Shown: positions 53,700-61,702 of the stretch, one piece after another | How the letters are laid out: each line of letters begins with the position of its first letter | Position numbering within the stretch: position 1 is the stretch's first letter | Assembly (NCBI RefSeq): GCF_000482865.1 | Contig: NZ_AXWW01000032.1 | Coordinates: 1 to 64,000, forward strand | From: Actinokineospora inagensis DSM 44258 | Lineage (GTDB): Bacteria; Actinomycetota; Actinomycetes; Mycobacteriales; Pseudonocardiaceae | Length of the DNA: 64,000 bases | Direction: 5' to 3' | Notes under the pieces: generated by a model | The model's input: only the letters and a program-made list of their open reading frames with translations | Databases searched by the model: none | Told to the model about the DNA's origin: nothing | Made by a program: the position numbers and the translations under genes

Positions 53700-55828
53700 A
53701 GGAGGTTCTCCGGGGTGATGGGCAGGGAGCGGATTCGCTTGCCGGTGGCGTGGAAGACGGCGTTGGCGATGGCGGGGGCGACGCCGACGGCGCCCAGCTC
53801 GCCGATCCCCCGGGCGCCGATGGCACCGGAGTGCGGGTCGTGCTCGCCGACGAAGGCCACCTCCAGCTCGCCGACGTCGGCCTGGGTGGCGACCAGGTAG
53901 CCCGCCAGGTCCTTGCTGACGAACCGACCCAGCTCGTGGTCCAGTGTGGACTGTTCGAGCAGGGCCTGGCCGATGCCCCAGATCAGGCCGCCGGTCATCT
54001 GGCCGCGCGCGGTGAGCGGGTTGATGATCCGGCCCGCGTTGTAGACGGCGACGAGCCTGCGCACCCGGCAGGTGCCGAAGTCCTCGTCCACCGCGACCTC
54101 GGCGAACACCGCGCCGAAGCTGTGCAGGGAATGGCCGGTGTCGGTGGGCGTGAAGCTCCCGTCCGCGGTGACCTCGACCAGGTCGTGCTCGGCGAACAGG
54201 TCGGCGAGGTCGACGACGCGGTCCGGGTCGCCGTCCAGTTCCAGAGTGGTGCCGGTCAACGAGACCGCGTCGGCTCCGGCCAGCTCGGCGAGCTGGGCCG
54301 TGAGGGTGGTGGCGGCGGCGGAGATGGCCGATCCCACGCTCAACGTGGTGGAGGAACCGGCGGTCATGCCGGTCTCGGGCAGGTCGGTGTCGCCGAGGCG
54401 CAGCGTGACCTGATCGGCCGGACAGCCCAGCACGTCGGCGGCCACCTGCGGCAGGATCGTGTAGGTGCCGGTGCCGATCTCCTGGCAGCCCGCCTCCACC
54501 ACCACCGTCCCGTCCACCCGCAGGCGCACCCTGGCCGACGCGGGAAACCGGAAGGTCGCCATGACCGCGCTCGCCATCCCCCAGCCGACCAGGTCGTGCC
54601 CGTCGCGCACGCTGCGCGGCGCCAGCGGCCTGCGCTCCCAGCCGAAGCGGCGGGCGCCCTCGCGGTAGCAGGCGCGCAGGTCCTTGGCGGCGAACGGCAG
54701 CCCGCTGGTGGGGTCGACGTCGGCGTGGTTGCGCAGCCGCAGCCACAGCGGGTCGACCCCGAGCTCGTGCGCGAGCTCGTCCATGAGGGACTCGGTGGCG
54801 AACGCGCCGGGTCCCTCGTGCGGGGCGCGCATGGGGGTGGGCAGGATGGTGTTGACCGGCGCGATCCGGTGGCTGGTGCGGATCGCGGGGGCGGCGTAGA
54901 GCACGCGGGTGGCGTTCGCGGCCATCTCCACGTACCCGCCGTAGGTGGCGGTGGGGCTGACCGAGTCGTGCTCCAGCGCGGCGATCCGCCCGGTCCGGTG
55001 GGCGGCGACGGTGATCCGCTGACGGGTGGGCGGCTGGTAGCCGTGCGAGGTGAAGCTCTGCGCCCTGGTCAGCACCAGCCGGACCGCGCCACCGAGGTGC
55101 ACGGCGGTCATCGCGGCGATGATCTGGTGCGGCCACACGTAACCCTTGGCCCCGAAGCCGCCGCCGGTGTACTCGGCCACGACCCGGATGTCCTCCCTCG
55201 GCAGCCCCAACACCGACGACAGCACCGTCCGAACGCCGAACACCCCCTGCGTGGCGTCCCGGACGAACAGTCGCCCGTCCCGCCACTCGGCGTGCGTCGC
55301 GGAGGGCTCCAGCGGGCTGTGGTGCCGGGCGGCGGTCGTGTACACCCTGGCCAGGGTGACCTCGGCGGGCTCGGGCGTGCCGACGTTCGTGTCGGCGGGC
55401 CCCCAGCGCGGCGGCGGCGAGGGGACGACCAGGTCGGTGACGGCGGTGAAGTCGGTGATCGCCGCGCGGACCTCGTAGTCGACCCGCACCAGGTCCGCCG
55501 CGGCCCGCGCGTGGTCGAGCGTGTCCGCCACCACGACGGCGACCGGTTCGCCGTCGTAGTGGACCTCGTTGTCCTGCAACGGAAGTCTGCCGCCGTAGGG
55601 CGCGCCGACGGGCGGGGCGAGCCTCGGGGCGTTCTCGTGGGTGAGCACGGCGACGACGCCGGGTGCCGCCGACGCCGCCGTCGTGTCCACTGTGGAGATC
55701 GTGGCGGCGGGCACGGTCGCGGTGACCAGCGCGAGGTGCCGCAGGTCCGGGCCGGGGTGATCGGCGGCATACCGGGCGACGCCCGCGACCTTCGCCGGAC
55801 CGTCGACGCGGGTCCGAGCCCGGCTCAT
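53696..55828 (-). CDS. Molybdenum hydroxylase large subunit (xanthine/aldehyde oxidoreductase type)
   Basis: 710 residues from ATG 55828, with AAGGAGG 6 bases upstream. The Mo-cofactor subunit features are VVAEYTGGGFGAKGYVWPHQ (GGFGxK), MRAPHEGPGAFATESLMDEL, GCQEIGTGTYTILPQVAADV and the catalytic Glu in SGAIGARGIGELGAVG near the C-terminus. With the adjoining FAD and 2Fe-2S subunits it hydroxylates aldehydes or N-heterocycles. Length is about 710 as expected for the separate-subunit form. Lies under likely MarR control with an MFS exporter. Confidence 0.9.
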   Translation of the reverse strand: MSRARTRVDGPAKVAGVARYAADHPGPDLRHLALVTATVPAATISTVDTTAASAAPGVVAVLTHENAPRLAPPVGAPYGGRLPLQDNEVHYDGEPVAVVVADTLDHARAAADLVRVDYEVRAAITDFTAVTDLVVPSPPPRWGPADTNVGTPEPAEVTLARVYTTAARHHSPLEPSATHAEWRDGRLFVRDATQGVFGVRTVLSSVLGLPREDIRVVAEYTGGGFGAKGYVWPHQIIAAMTAVHLGGAVRLVLTRAQSFTSHGYQPPTRQRITVAAHRTGRIAALEHDSVSPTATYGGYVEMAANATRVLYAAPAIRTSHRIAPVNTILPTPMRAPHEGPGAFATESLMDELAHELGVDPLWLRLRNHADVDPTSGLPFAAKDLRACYREGARRFGWERRPLAPRSVRDGHDLVGWGMASAVMATFRFPASARVRLRVDGTVVVEAGCQEIGTGTYTILPQVAADVLGCPADQVTLRLGDTDLPETGMTAGSSTTLSVGSAISAAATTLTAQLAELAGADAVSLTGTTLELDGDPDRVVDLADLFAEHDLVEVTADGSFTPTDTGHSLHSFGAVFAEVAVDEDFGTCRVRRLVAVYNAGRIINPLTARGQMTGGLIWGIGQALLEQSTLDHELGRFVSKDLAGYLVATQADVGELEVAFVGEHDPHSGAIGARGIGELGAVGVAPAIANAVFHATGKRIRSLPITPENLL

Positions 55829-55866
55829 CCGATCCTCCTTCATCTCATGCTCCCGCGCGGGCACGG

Positions 55867-56862
55867 TCATCGGTGGCTGCCCGCGGCGCGGAGGGCACGG
55901 ACCGCGGCGCGGGCGGCCAGTTCCACTTTGAACACGGCCCCCGGCAAGGGGTCGGCCGCGGCGAAGGCGGTGTCGATCGCCGATCGGACCGCGGGGGCGC
56001 CCAGTTCGAGTCCGACCAACGCGGACTCCGCCTCGGTCAGCCGCCAGGGGTGACCGGCGACCCCGCCCACGGCGAGCCGGGCCGACCGGATCACGCAGCC
56101 GTCGAGGACGACCTCGGCGGCGCAGGAGACCAGCGCGAACTCGAAGGACGCCCGTTCCCGCACCTTGAGGTAGGCCGACCGGCTCCCCGCGGCCACCGGC
56201 GGCACGGCGACGGCGGTGACCAGGTCTCCTTGGCGGAGCACGGTTTCGGCGTCCGGGCGGTAGAACTCGGTGACCGGGATGGTCCGCTCCCCCGCCCGCG
56301 ACTCGACCAGCACCTCGGCGTCCAGCGCGGCCAACGCGACGGCCAGGTCGGACGGGTGGGTGGCGACGCAGTCCGGGTCCGCGGTGAAGACGGCGGTGCC
56401 GCGCTGGACCCCGCGCCGGGCAGCGCACCCGCTGCCGGGGGACCGTTTCGCGCAGGGCGTGGGCGCCTCGGCCCGGAAGTACGGGCAGCGGGTCCGTTGC
56501 GCGAGGTTGCCCGCCACCGTCCCCAGGTTCCGGACCTGCGGCGAGGCGGACAGTTCGAGGGCCTGCGCGATCACCGGGTAGGTGGCCCGCACCCACCCGT
56601 CGGCGGCCACGTCGGCCATCCGCGCCAGCGCGTCCAGCACGATCCCCGGCCCGCCGAGCGGCGGCCGGGGCTCGACGCGCACCGCCTGGCCGCGCAGGGC
56701 GGCGAGGTCGACGAGCAGGGGCGTGCGGTCGACACCGGAGCGCAGCAGGGTGACCAGGTCCGTGCCGCCCGCGATGGGCTTGGCCCCGGGGGTGTCCAGG
56801 AGGGTGAGGGCGTGGGCGGTGTCGGCGGCGCGCACGTAGTCGAACCCGGTGTCAGCGGGCAT
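55867..56862 (-). CDS. Molybdenum hydroxylase FAD subunit (with 4Fe-4S-type cysteines)
   Basis: 331 residues from ATG 56862, overlapping the 2Fe-2S gene by 11 bases. FAD-binding loops are KPIAGGTDLVTLLRSGVDR and SPQVRNLGTVAGNLAQRTRC. The segment RCPYFRAEAPTPCAKRSPGS followed by GC holds an insertion with cysteines as in PaoB/YagS, which binds an extra 4Fe-4S cluster. This points to a PaoABC-like aldehyde oxidoreductase rather than xanthine dehydrogenase. The C-terminal CO-dehydrogenase-flavoprotein domain (YLKVRERASFEFALVSCAAE) is complete. Confidence 0.88.
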   Translation of the reverse strand: MPADTGFDYVRAADTAHALTLLDTPGAKPIAGGTDLVTLLRSGVDRTPLLVDLAALRGQAVRVEPRPPLGGPGIVLDALARMADVAADGWVRATYPVIAQALELSASPQVRNLGTVAGNLAQRTRCPYFRAEAPTPCAKRSPGSGCAARRGVQRGTAVFTADPDCVATHPSDLAVALAALDAEVLVESRAGERTIPVTEFYRPDAETVLRQGDLVTAVAVPPVAAGSRSAYLKVRERASFEFALVSCAAEVVLDGCVIRSARLAVGGVAGHPWRLTEAESALVGLELGAPAVRSAIDTAFAAADPLPGAVFKVELAARAAVRALRAAGSHR

Positions 56863-57379
56863 GGGCCGGGTCCACGGGGTCCGCCTGCGCCGCTTCCTGG
56901 ATCGCGGCGATGATCTGAGGGTAGGCGGCGCAGCGGCAGAGGTTGCCGCTCATCCACTCCCGGATTCGGTGCGGTGCGGTCGCGTTCCCCTCGGCGATGC
57001 AGGCCGCAGCCGCCATCACCTGGCCCGGGGTGCAGAAACCGCACTGCAGGGCGTCGTTGGCGACGAACGCGCGTTGCACCGGGTGCGGGTTCTCGGGCGT
57101 GCCGAGACCTTCCACCGTGGTCACGTCGTGCCCGTCCTGCATCACGGCCAGGGTGAGGCAGGCGTTGACCCGGCGGCCGTCCACGTGGACGGTGCAGGCG
57201 CCGCACTCGCCCCGGTCGCAGCCCTTCTTGGTGCCGGTGAGGCCGATGACCTCGCGCAGGGCATCGAGCAGGGTCATCCGCGGCTCGACGACGAGGTGGT
57301 GCTCCACGCCGTTGACGCGGAGGGAAACCCTTGCGGTGACGGGTATCGCGGTGCGGTTCTCGGTTGCCTGCTCGGTCAT
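56852..57379 (-). CDS. Molybdenum hydroxylase 2Fe-2S subunit
   Basis: 175 residues. The plant-type ferredoxin cluster is GCDRGECGACTVHVDGRRVN plus a later Cys, and the second cluster is QCGFCTPGQVMAAAACIAEG with GNLCRCAAYPQI. These pass electrons from the Mo site to FAD. The N-terminus lacks the Tat-type signal of PaoA (it starts MTEQATENRTAIPVTARVSL), so the enzyme is probably cytoplasmic. First of three subunit genes, 22 bases after the MFS gene. Confidence 0.92.
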   Translation of the reverse strand: MTEQATENRTAIPVTARVSLRVNGVEHHLVVEPRMTLLDALREVIGLTGTKKGCDRGECGACTVHVDGRRVNACLTLAVMQDGHDVTTVEGLGTPENPHPVQRAFVANDALQCGFCTPGQVMAAAACIAEGNATAPHRIREWMSGNLCRCAAYPQIIAAIQEAAQADPVDPAHAR

Positions 57380-57401
57380 CGTCCCTCCTTTCGCGGCGGG
57401 G

Positions 57402-58616
57402 TCACGGCTTCGTCGGTCGGGGCAGGGAATGCTGGTAGACGAGGGCGCCCAGGAGTGCCGCGGCGGCGCCGACCACGGGGATCCAGGGGAAGCCCGCGGA
57501 GGACAGCAGCAGGCCGCCCGCCGCGGAGCCGAGCGAGGTGCCCAGGTACATGAAGAAGCTGTTCCAGGCCATGACCGAACCGCTCGCGGTGGGGAAGGCG
57601 GCGACCAGGCGGGACTGGTAGGCGGGCAGGCACGGGTAGGCGGCCAGGGCGAACAGGCCCAGCGCGGCCAGCAGCAGCCAGGTGGGGGCGTGCAGGAGCA
57701 GGTCGACGACCAGCAGCGTCGCGGCGATCAGGATCAGGCTGGTGGTGGCGACCACGCGGGAGCCGAACCGGTCGGCCAGGCGTCCGCCGCCGAGGCTGCC
57801 CGCCACGGCGCCCAGGCCGTAGACGATCAGCGCGGTGGCGATGGCCCCGGTGGACAGGCCCGCGACATCGGCCAGACCGCTGCCGAGGTAGGTGTAGAAG
57901 GAGTACACGGCGAACGCCCAGATCCCGGTGACCGAGACCGCGCGCAGCTTGCGGATCAGCGGGACCTTCTCCGCGGTCTGGCCCGCGGCGGCGACCGGGG
58001 CGCCACGCGGCCAGGTGAAGCGGTTGACCACGGCCAGGATCGCGGCCAGCGCGCCCAGGCCCACGAACGGTGCCTGCCAGCCCCAGACCGAGGCGACGGC
58101 GGTGCCGGTGGGGGCGCCGGTGGTGAGCGAGATCAGGAACCCCGCCATGGCGATGGACATCCAGGCGCCGCGGCGGGCGGGCGGGGCGGACTGGCCGACC
58201 AGCGCCAGCAGCGAGGGCGTGACCCCGGCGGCGAACAGGCCCGCGACCACGCGAGCGGCCAGCAGCAGGCCGAAGCCGGGGGCGAGCACGGTCAGCACGT
58301 TGGCGACGGCGAACCCGGTAAGGCCGATGACGAGCACGGTCCGGCGGCCCGCGCGGTCGGCCAGCGCGCCGCCGAGCGGGGCGCCGAGCATGTAGGCCAG
58401 GGAGAACACGGTGACCGTGGAGCCCGCGGCGCCGGGCGAGACGTGGAACTCGCCTGCGATGGCGGGCAGCAGCGGGGACACCACGAACAGGTCGGTGCCG
58501 ATGACCAGCAGGGTCAGGAAGGCGACCGCCACGGCCACGGGGCGGCCGGTGCCCGCGTCGGGCGGCTGGGTCGGTGGTGCGCCGGTTGTCGGGTCGGTGG
58601 TGCTGGTGGAGCTCAT
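57402..58616 (-). CDS. MFS efflux transporter (DHA1 type)
   Basis: 404 residues. Twelve membrane segments in two halves; the motif-A loop GGALADRAGRRTVLVIGL follows TM2 and GGRLADRFGSRVVATTSL the equivalent position in the second half. VVAGLFAAGVTPSLLALVGQ fits TM4 of drug:H+ antiporters of the Cmx/AraJ group. It is first of four genes (MFS, 2Fe-2S, FAD and Mo subunits) and divergent from a MarR regulator, the usual layout for efflux controlled by its substrate. It may export a toxic aldehyde or aromatic compound also handled by the oxidoreductase (inference). Confidence 0.85.
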   Translation of the reverse strand: MSSTSTTDPTTGAPPTQPPDAGTGRPVAVAVAFLTLLVIGTDLFVVSPLLPAIAGEFHVSPGAAGSTVTVFSLAYMLGAPLGGALADRAGRRTVLVIGLTGFAVANVLTVLAPGFGLLLAARVVAGLFAAGVTPSLLALVGQSAPPARRGAWMSIAMAGFLISLTTGAPTGTAVASVWGWQAPFVGLGALAAILAVVNRFTWPRGAPVAAAGQTAEKVPLIRKLRAVSVTGIWAFAVYSFYTYLGSGLADVAGLSTGAIATALIVYGLGAVAGSLGGGRLADRFGSRVVATTSLILIAATLLVVDLLLHAPTWLLLAALGLFALAAYPCLPAYQSRLVAAFPTASGSVMAWNSFFMYLGTSLGSAAGGLLLSSAGFPWIPVVGAAAALLGALVYQHSLPRPTKP

Positions 58617-58708
58617 GCGGCTCTCCTGCGGGGTTGCTTCGCTGGCGTTTATTTTTCCAGCATACTATATCCGAGCGAAATACCCTTGGGGTGAAGTACC
58701 CTGGCCGG
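58617..58708. promoter_or_regulatory. Divergent MFS/MarR control region
   Basis: The 92-base gap between divergent starts is AT-rich around CATACTATAT (58661-58671), the only such stretch nearby and a likely -10 region. TACCC occurs twice (58681-58685 and 58697-58701) around GGGGTGAAG, just before the MarR GTG. MarR dimers bind such short symmetric sites, but the exact operator cannot be fixed from sequence alone. Confidence 0.4.
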
Positions 58709-59266
58709 GTGAGCGAACGCGATGACGTCGACCGGATGCTCGGGGAGTGGGGCTGGTCCGACTACGACCTGGACCTGCGGCAGATGGCCGTGTCCAAGCG
58801 GATCAGCCTGCTGGCGCGGCACCTGGAACGGCTCGCGGTCGACACCCTCGCGCCGTTCGGCCTCGACCCCGGCGAGTTCGAGGTGCTGGCCATCCTGCTG
58901 CGCAGCGGACCGGCGCACGAGCTGTCCCCCAGCGCGCTCAACCGCTGGCTGATGATCTCCGGCGGCGGCCTCACCAAGCGGCTGGTCCGGTTGGAGGACC
59001 GTGCCTTGGTCGCCCGCAGGCTCGACCCCGGCGACCGCCGGTCGCTGCTCGTCGCGCTCACCCCCGCCGGTGTCGACCTCGGCGAACGGGCCGTGCACGC
59101 GCACTCCGCGGCGACCGCCGACGTGATCGACCGGGTGGGCCCGGAGGCCCGCGAGCAGCTGTCCGCGCTGCTGCGCGACCTGCTGCTCGCCCAGGACGGA
59201 CCCGGCACCCCCGACCCGGTCGACCCGGTCGACCCGGTCAAGCGGGCCGACGCGGTCACGAGCTGA
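58709..59266 (+). CDS. MarR-family transcriptional regulator
   Basis: 185 residues from GTG 58709. The winged HTH core is FGLDPGEFEVLAILLRSGPA, SPSALNRWLMISGGGLTKRL, with the wing VARRLDPGDRRSLLVALTPA, the standard MarR DRR/LT-pattern. The N-terminal helix DYDLDLRQMAVSKRISLLAR dimerises. The C-terminal tail repeats the DPV triplet (PDPVDPVDPV), an odd low-complexity end. Divergent from the MFS/aldehyde oxidoreductase operon, which it most likely represses until a phenolic or aldehyde ligand binds. Confidence 0.88.
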   Translation: MSERDDVDRMLGEWGWSDYDLDLRQMAVSKRISLLARHLERLAVDTLAPFGLDPGEFEVLAILLRSGPAHELSPSALNRWLMISGGGLTKRLVRLEDRALVARRLDPGDRRSLLVALTPAGVDLGERAVHAHSAATADVIDRVGPEAREQLSALLRDLLLAQDGPGTPDPVDPVDPVKRADAVTS

Positions 59267-59335
59267 CCCGACCGCCGACCCGATCCGCCCCCGCGCGCCG
59301 CGCCCACGGCAGGCGCGAGGAAGGTCATGCGGCGG

Positions 59336-60151
59336 TCAGCGGGTGGCGCCGAGCAGGAAGCCGGTGAGGGAGGCGAAGAAGCGGCCCCGGTCCTCGGCCT
59401 CGTGCAGCGGCGCCCACCAGGACGCCAACCGGTCCTCGGTCAACGCCAGCTGGCCCGACGCCGACGCCGCGGTGAGGCGTCCTTCCAACGAGGCGCGGAA
59501 GAAGTCGAACGGCAACCGGACCGTGTAGGGGGTGACCGTGACATCGCGCAGGCCCCGGTCCAGGAACCGGCGGGGCAGGCCGCGGCCGATCCAGCCGTGC
59601 TGGTGACCGTCGACCCAGGCGGACACCACCGCCCGCGTGGTGCGCCGGTCGGGGTGGTCCACGGCGAGGGTCTCGAAGTCGTAGTCGAACACGGCGAGCC
59701 TGCCGCCCGGGCGCAGCACCCGGATCAGCTCGTCGTCGGCGGCGTCGATGTCGTCGCAGTGCTGGCGGACGAGCTTGGCCCGGACCCCGTCGAAGGCGCC
59801 GTCGGCGTGCCGCAGGGCGCGCATGTCGGCGACCTCGAAGTCGACCGGCAGCTCGAGCCCGGCCGAGCGCTCGGCCGCGGTGCGCACCATGGCCGCGCTG
59901 ATGTCGGTGCCCAGCACCCGGCCGCCCGCGCCGACCAGCGCGGCCAGCTCGCGGGCGTCGTCGCCGGTGCCGCACCCGATGTCCAGCACGGACGCCCCGG
60001 CCAGGTCGCCGAGCGCGCCCGCCAGGCCGCGGCGGACCGCGGCGTACTCGGGCAGGGCGTTGGCGACGTCCATGAAGGTGACGAACCAGGACGCGTCCGC
60101 GGCGTGGTCGACGGCGGTGAACTCGCCGACGTTGCCCAGTGTCCCTGTCAT
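59336..60151 (-). CDS. SAM-dependent methyltransferase
   Basis: 271 residues from ATG 60151, with GAGGAG upstream and an ATGA overlap with the preceding stop. Motif I is SVLDIGCGTGDDARELA near 53-69; VLGTDISAAMV, FEVADMRALRHADGAFDGV and LRPGGRLAVFDYDFETLAVD follow. The class I fold of the UbiE/Methyltransf_11 type methylates small molecules. Last gene of a seven-gene operon with an acyl-activating enzyme, ketoreductase, ACP and AvrD-like protein, so its substrate is probably that pathway's product. Confidence 0.85.
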   Translation of the reverse strand: MTGTLGNVGEFTAVDHAADASWFVTFMDVANALPEYAAVRRGLAGALGDLAGASVLDIGCGTGDDARELAALVGAGGRVLGTDISAAMVRTAAERSAGLELPVDFEVADMRALRHADGAFDGVRAKLVRQHCDDIDAADDELIRVLRPGGRLAVFDYDFETLAVDHPDRRTTRAVVSAWVDGHQHGWIGRGLPRRFLDRGLRDVTVTPYTVRLPFDFFRASLEGRLTAASASGQLALTEDRLASWWAPLHEAEDRGRFFASLTGFLLGATR

Positions 60152-60981
60152 GATCGGCTCCTCGTGAGTCGGTCGGCACGGTGGCCGAGGTAGGTGACCG
60201 CGGCCAGCACCCGGCGGTGCTCGTCGGGCCGGGGCGGCAGTTCGAGCTTGGTGAACAGGTTGCGCACGTGGGCCTCGACCGTCTTCGGGCTCAGCCGCAG
60301 CCGCCCGCAGATGGCGAGGTTGGAGCAACCGCGCGCGAGCAGGTCGAGCACCTGCAGCTCGCGGTGGGTCAACTTCGACAGGCAGCCGCGGCCGCGGGTG
60401 TCCACCGCCATGTGCGACCAGCGCGGCCACCCGTGCGCGGCGGCCGCGGCGGCGAGGACCTCGTCGTCGCCCACCACCACGGGCGAACCCACCTTCCGCA
60501 GCAGGGAAAGGTCGCGGGCCCGGCCGCCGTAGGCGTACGACGCGGCGAGGTCGACGCCGTGCTCGTCGGCGAACCCGCGCAGCCCGCCCACCGGGACGGT
60601 CTCCCCGGTGTAGCGGCCGTCGCGGACGACCGGCTCCGCGCAGACGACCGCGTCGGCGCCGACGAACGCGGCGATCGGCGCCAGGCAGGCGGGAACCGAG
60701 TCGGCGACGAGCACCACCGGCTCACCCGCCCGGCCGTGCCGCCGCAGCGCGGTCAGCACCGGCTCGTGGAACAGCCCGCCCCGCCGGTGCCAGTAGGCGA
60801 ACCAGGCCGCGCCGCGGTCGGCCAGCCCGGCCGCGTCCAGGCCCGCGAGCGCGCGGTGACCGGCGCCTGCCCGCCGCGGCGCGGGCGTGGGCCGGACCGG
60901 GTCGAACGCGAGCAGGTCGGGCAGGCTCGCCGTGGTGATCAGCGTGTGGTCGACGGCGAAGAACGCCGCGGTGCGCGCCAC
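60148..60981 (-). CDS. HAD-like domain fused to LuxR-type HTH (pathway regulator)
   Basis: 277 residues. Residues 1-205 are a HAD-IB (SerB-like) domain: AAFFAVDHTLITTASL, VVLVADSVPACLAPIAAF and VGSPVVVGDDEVLAAAAAAH. In active members the first motif is DxDxT; here the nucleophile position 9 is Ala (AFFAVDHT), leaving only the second Asp, and the DS..D motif is YGGRARD, so phosphatase activity is doubtful. The C-terminus (about 210-265) is a LuxR-type HTH (LTHRELQVLDLLARGCSNLA, KTVEAHVRNLFTKLEL). The fusion looks like a ligand-sensing transcription factor. It lies inside the biosynthetic operon. Confidence 0.75.
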   Translation of the reverse strand: MARTAAFFAVDHTLITTASLPDLLAFDPVRPTPAPRRAGAGHRALAGLDAAGLADRGAAWFAYWHRRGGLFHEPVLTALRRHGRAGEPVVLVADSVPACLAPIAAFVGADAVVCAEPVVRDGRYTGETVPVGGLRGFADEHGVDLAASYAYGGRARDLSLLRKVGSPVVVGDDEVLAAAAAAHGWPRWSHMAVDTRGRGCLSKLTHRELQVLDLLARGCSNLAICGRLRLSPKTVEAHVRNLFTKLELPPRPDEHRRVLAAVTYLGHRADRLTRSRS

Positions 60982-60985
60982 CGGC

Positions 60986-61702
60986 CTAGGCGAGCGCGGG
61001 CTTCGCGCGCTCGGTCTCCAGCCGCAGGTCCAGCCGGGCGTACTCGGCCGAGGCCAGCTCGATCGCCTCGTCCGCCGACCGCACCCTGGGCAGGTCGAAC
61101 AGCTCGGCGATCCGGGTCAGCCGCTCCCGGACCGGGCCGCCGACCACGTGGTGCGGCACGCCGATCTCGGTCAGCGTGTCCAGCAGCATGGTGTCGCACT
61201 CGTCGCGGAAGTCCTGGTTCATCGGCCGGTGCCCGTCGCCGAGGATGCCCAGCTCGTTGCGCAGGTGCACGACCGCGTCGAAGCTCTGCGCGACGTGCTG
61301 CTTGAACGCGTGCCCGTACTGGGCGACGACCTGCTCGAAGAACAGCATCTCCGCGGACAGCTCGGCGCGCGGCACCGGCGCCAGGTGCGCGGTCGCGCTC
61401 GGGTTCATCCCGTAGCGGACCCGGACCGCGCCGTAGATCCACTCCTGCAGCGAGGACCCGTCGGAGATGAACCCGTCGGGCATGGTGGCCTCGTGCACCG
61501 CCCTGCCGACGTGCCTGCGCATCGCCAGCTGCAGGAACTCCGCCGGGGTCACCTCCCACAGCGCCTTGCCCGGCACCGCGTCCGGCATGATCTCCCGGAT
61601 GGTCTTGGCCAGTGTGCGCGGCACACCGGTGTAGTGCGACAGCGCCATCACGGTGAACGTCTTGCCCGACGAGTACGTGCCGGACACCGCGAGCCTGATC
61701 AT
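60986..61702 (-). CDS. P-loop NTPase/kinase (AAA_28-like)
   Basis: 238 residues from ATG 61702, overlapping the AvrD-like stop as ATGA. Walker A is VSGTYSSGKTFTVMALSHYT at residues about 6-16. Further landmarks are GFISDGSSLQEWIYGAVRVR and AQSFDAVVHLRNELGILGDG. The family includes nicotinamide riboside kinase-like enzymes that phosphorylate a small hydroxyl compound. In this operon it may phosphorylate an intermediate or act as a regulatory NTPase. Confidence 0.7.
   Translation of the reverse strand: MIRLAVSGTYSSGKTFTVMALSHYTGVPRTLAKTIREIMPDAVPGKALWEVTPAEFLQLAMRRHVGRAVHEATMPDGFISDGSSLQEWIYGAVRVRYGMNPSATAHLAPVPRAELSAEMLFFEQVVAQYGHAFKQHVAQSFDAVVHLRNELGILGDGHRPMNQDFRDECDTMLLDTLTEIGVPHHVVGGPVRERLTRIAELFDLPRVRSADEAIELASAEYARLDLRLETERAKPALA

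Noticed and set aside
53696-56596. Long continuous open frames antisense to or upstream of the molybdenum-hydroxylase genes
   Set aside because: They are frame shadows typical of GC-rich DNA. They lack domains, and their composition is dominated by arginine, proline and glycine.
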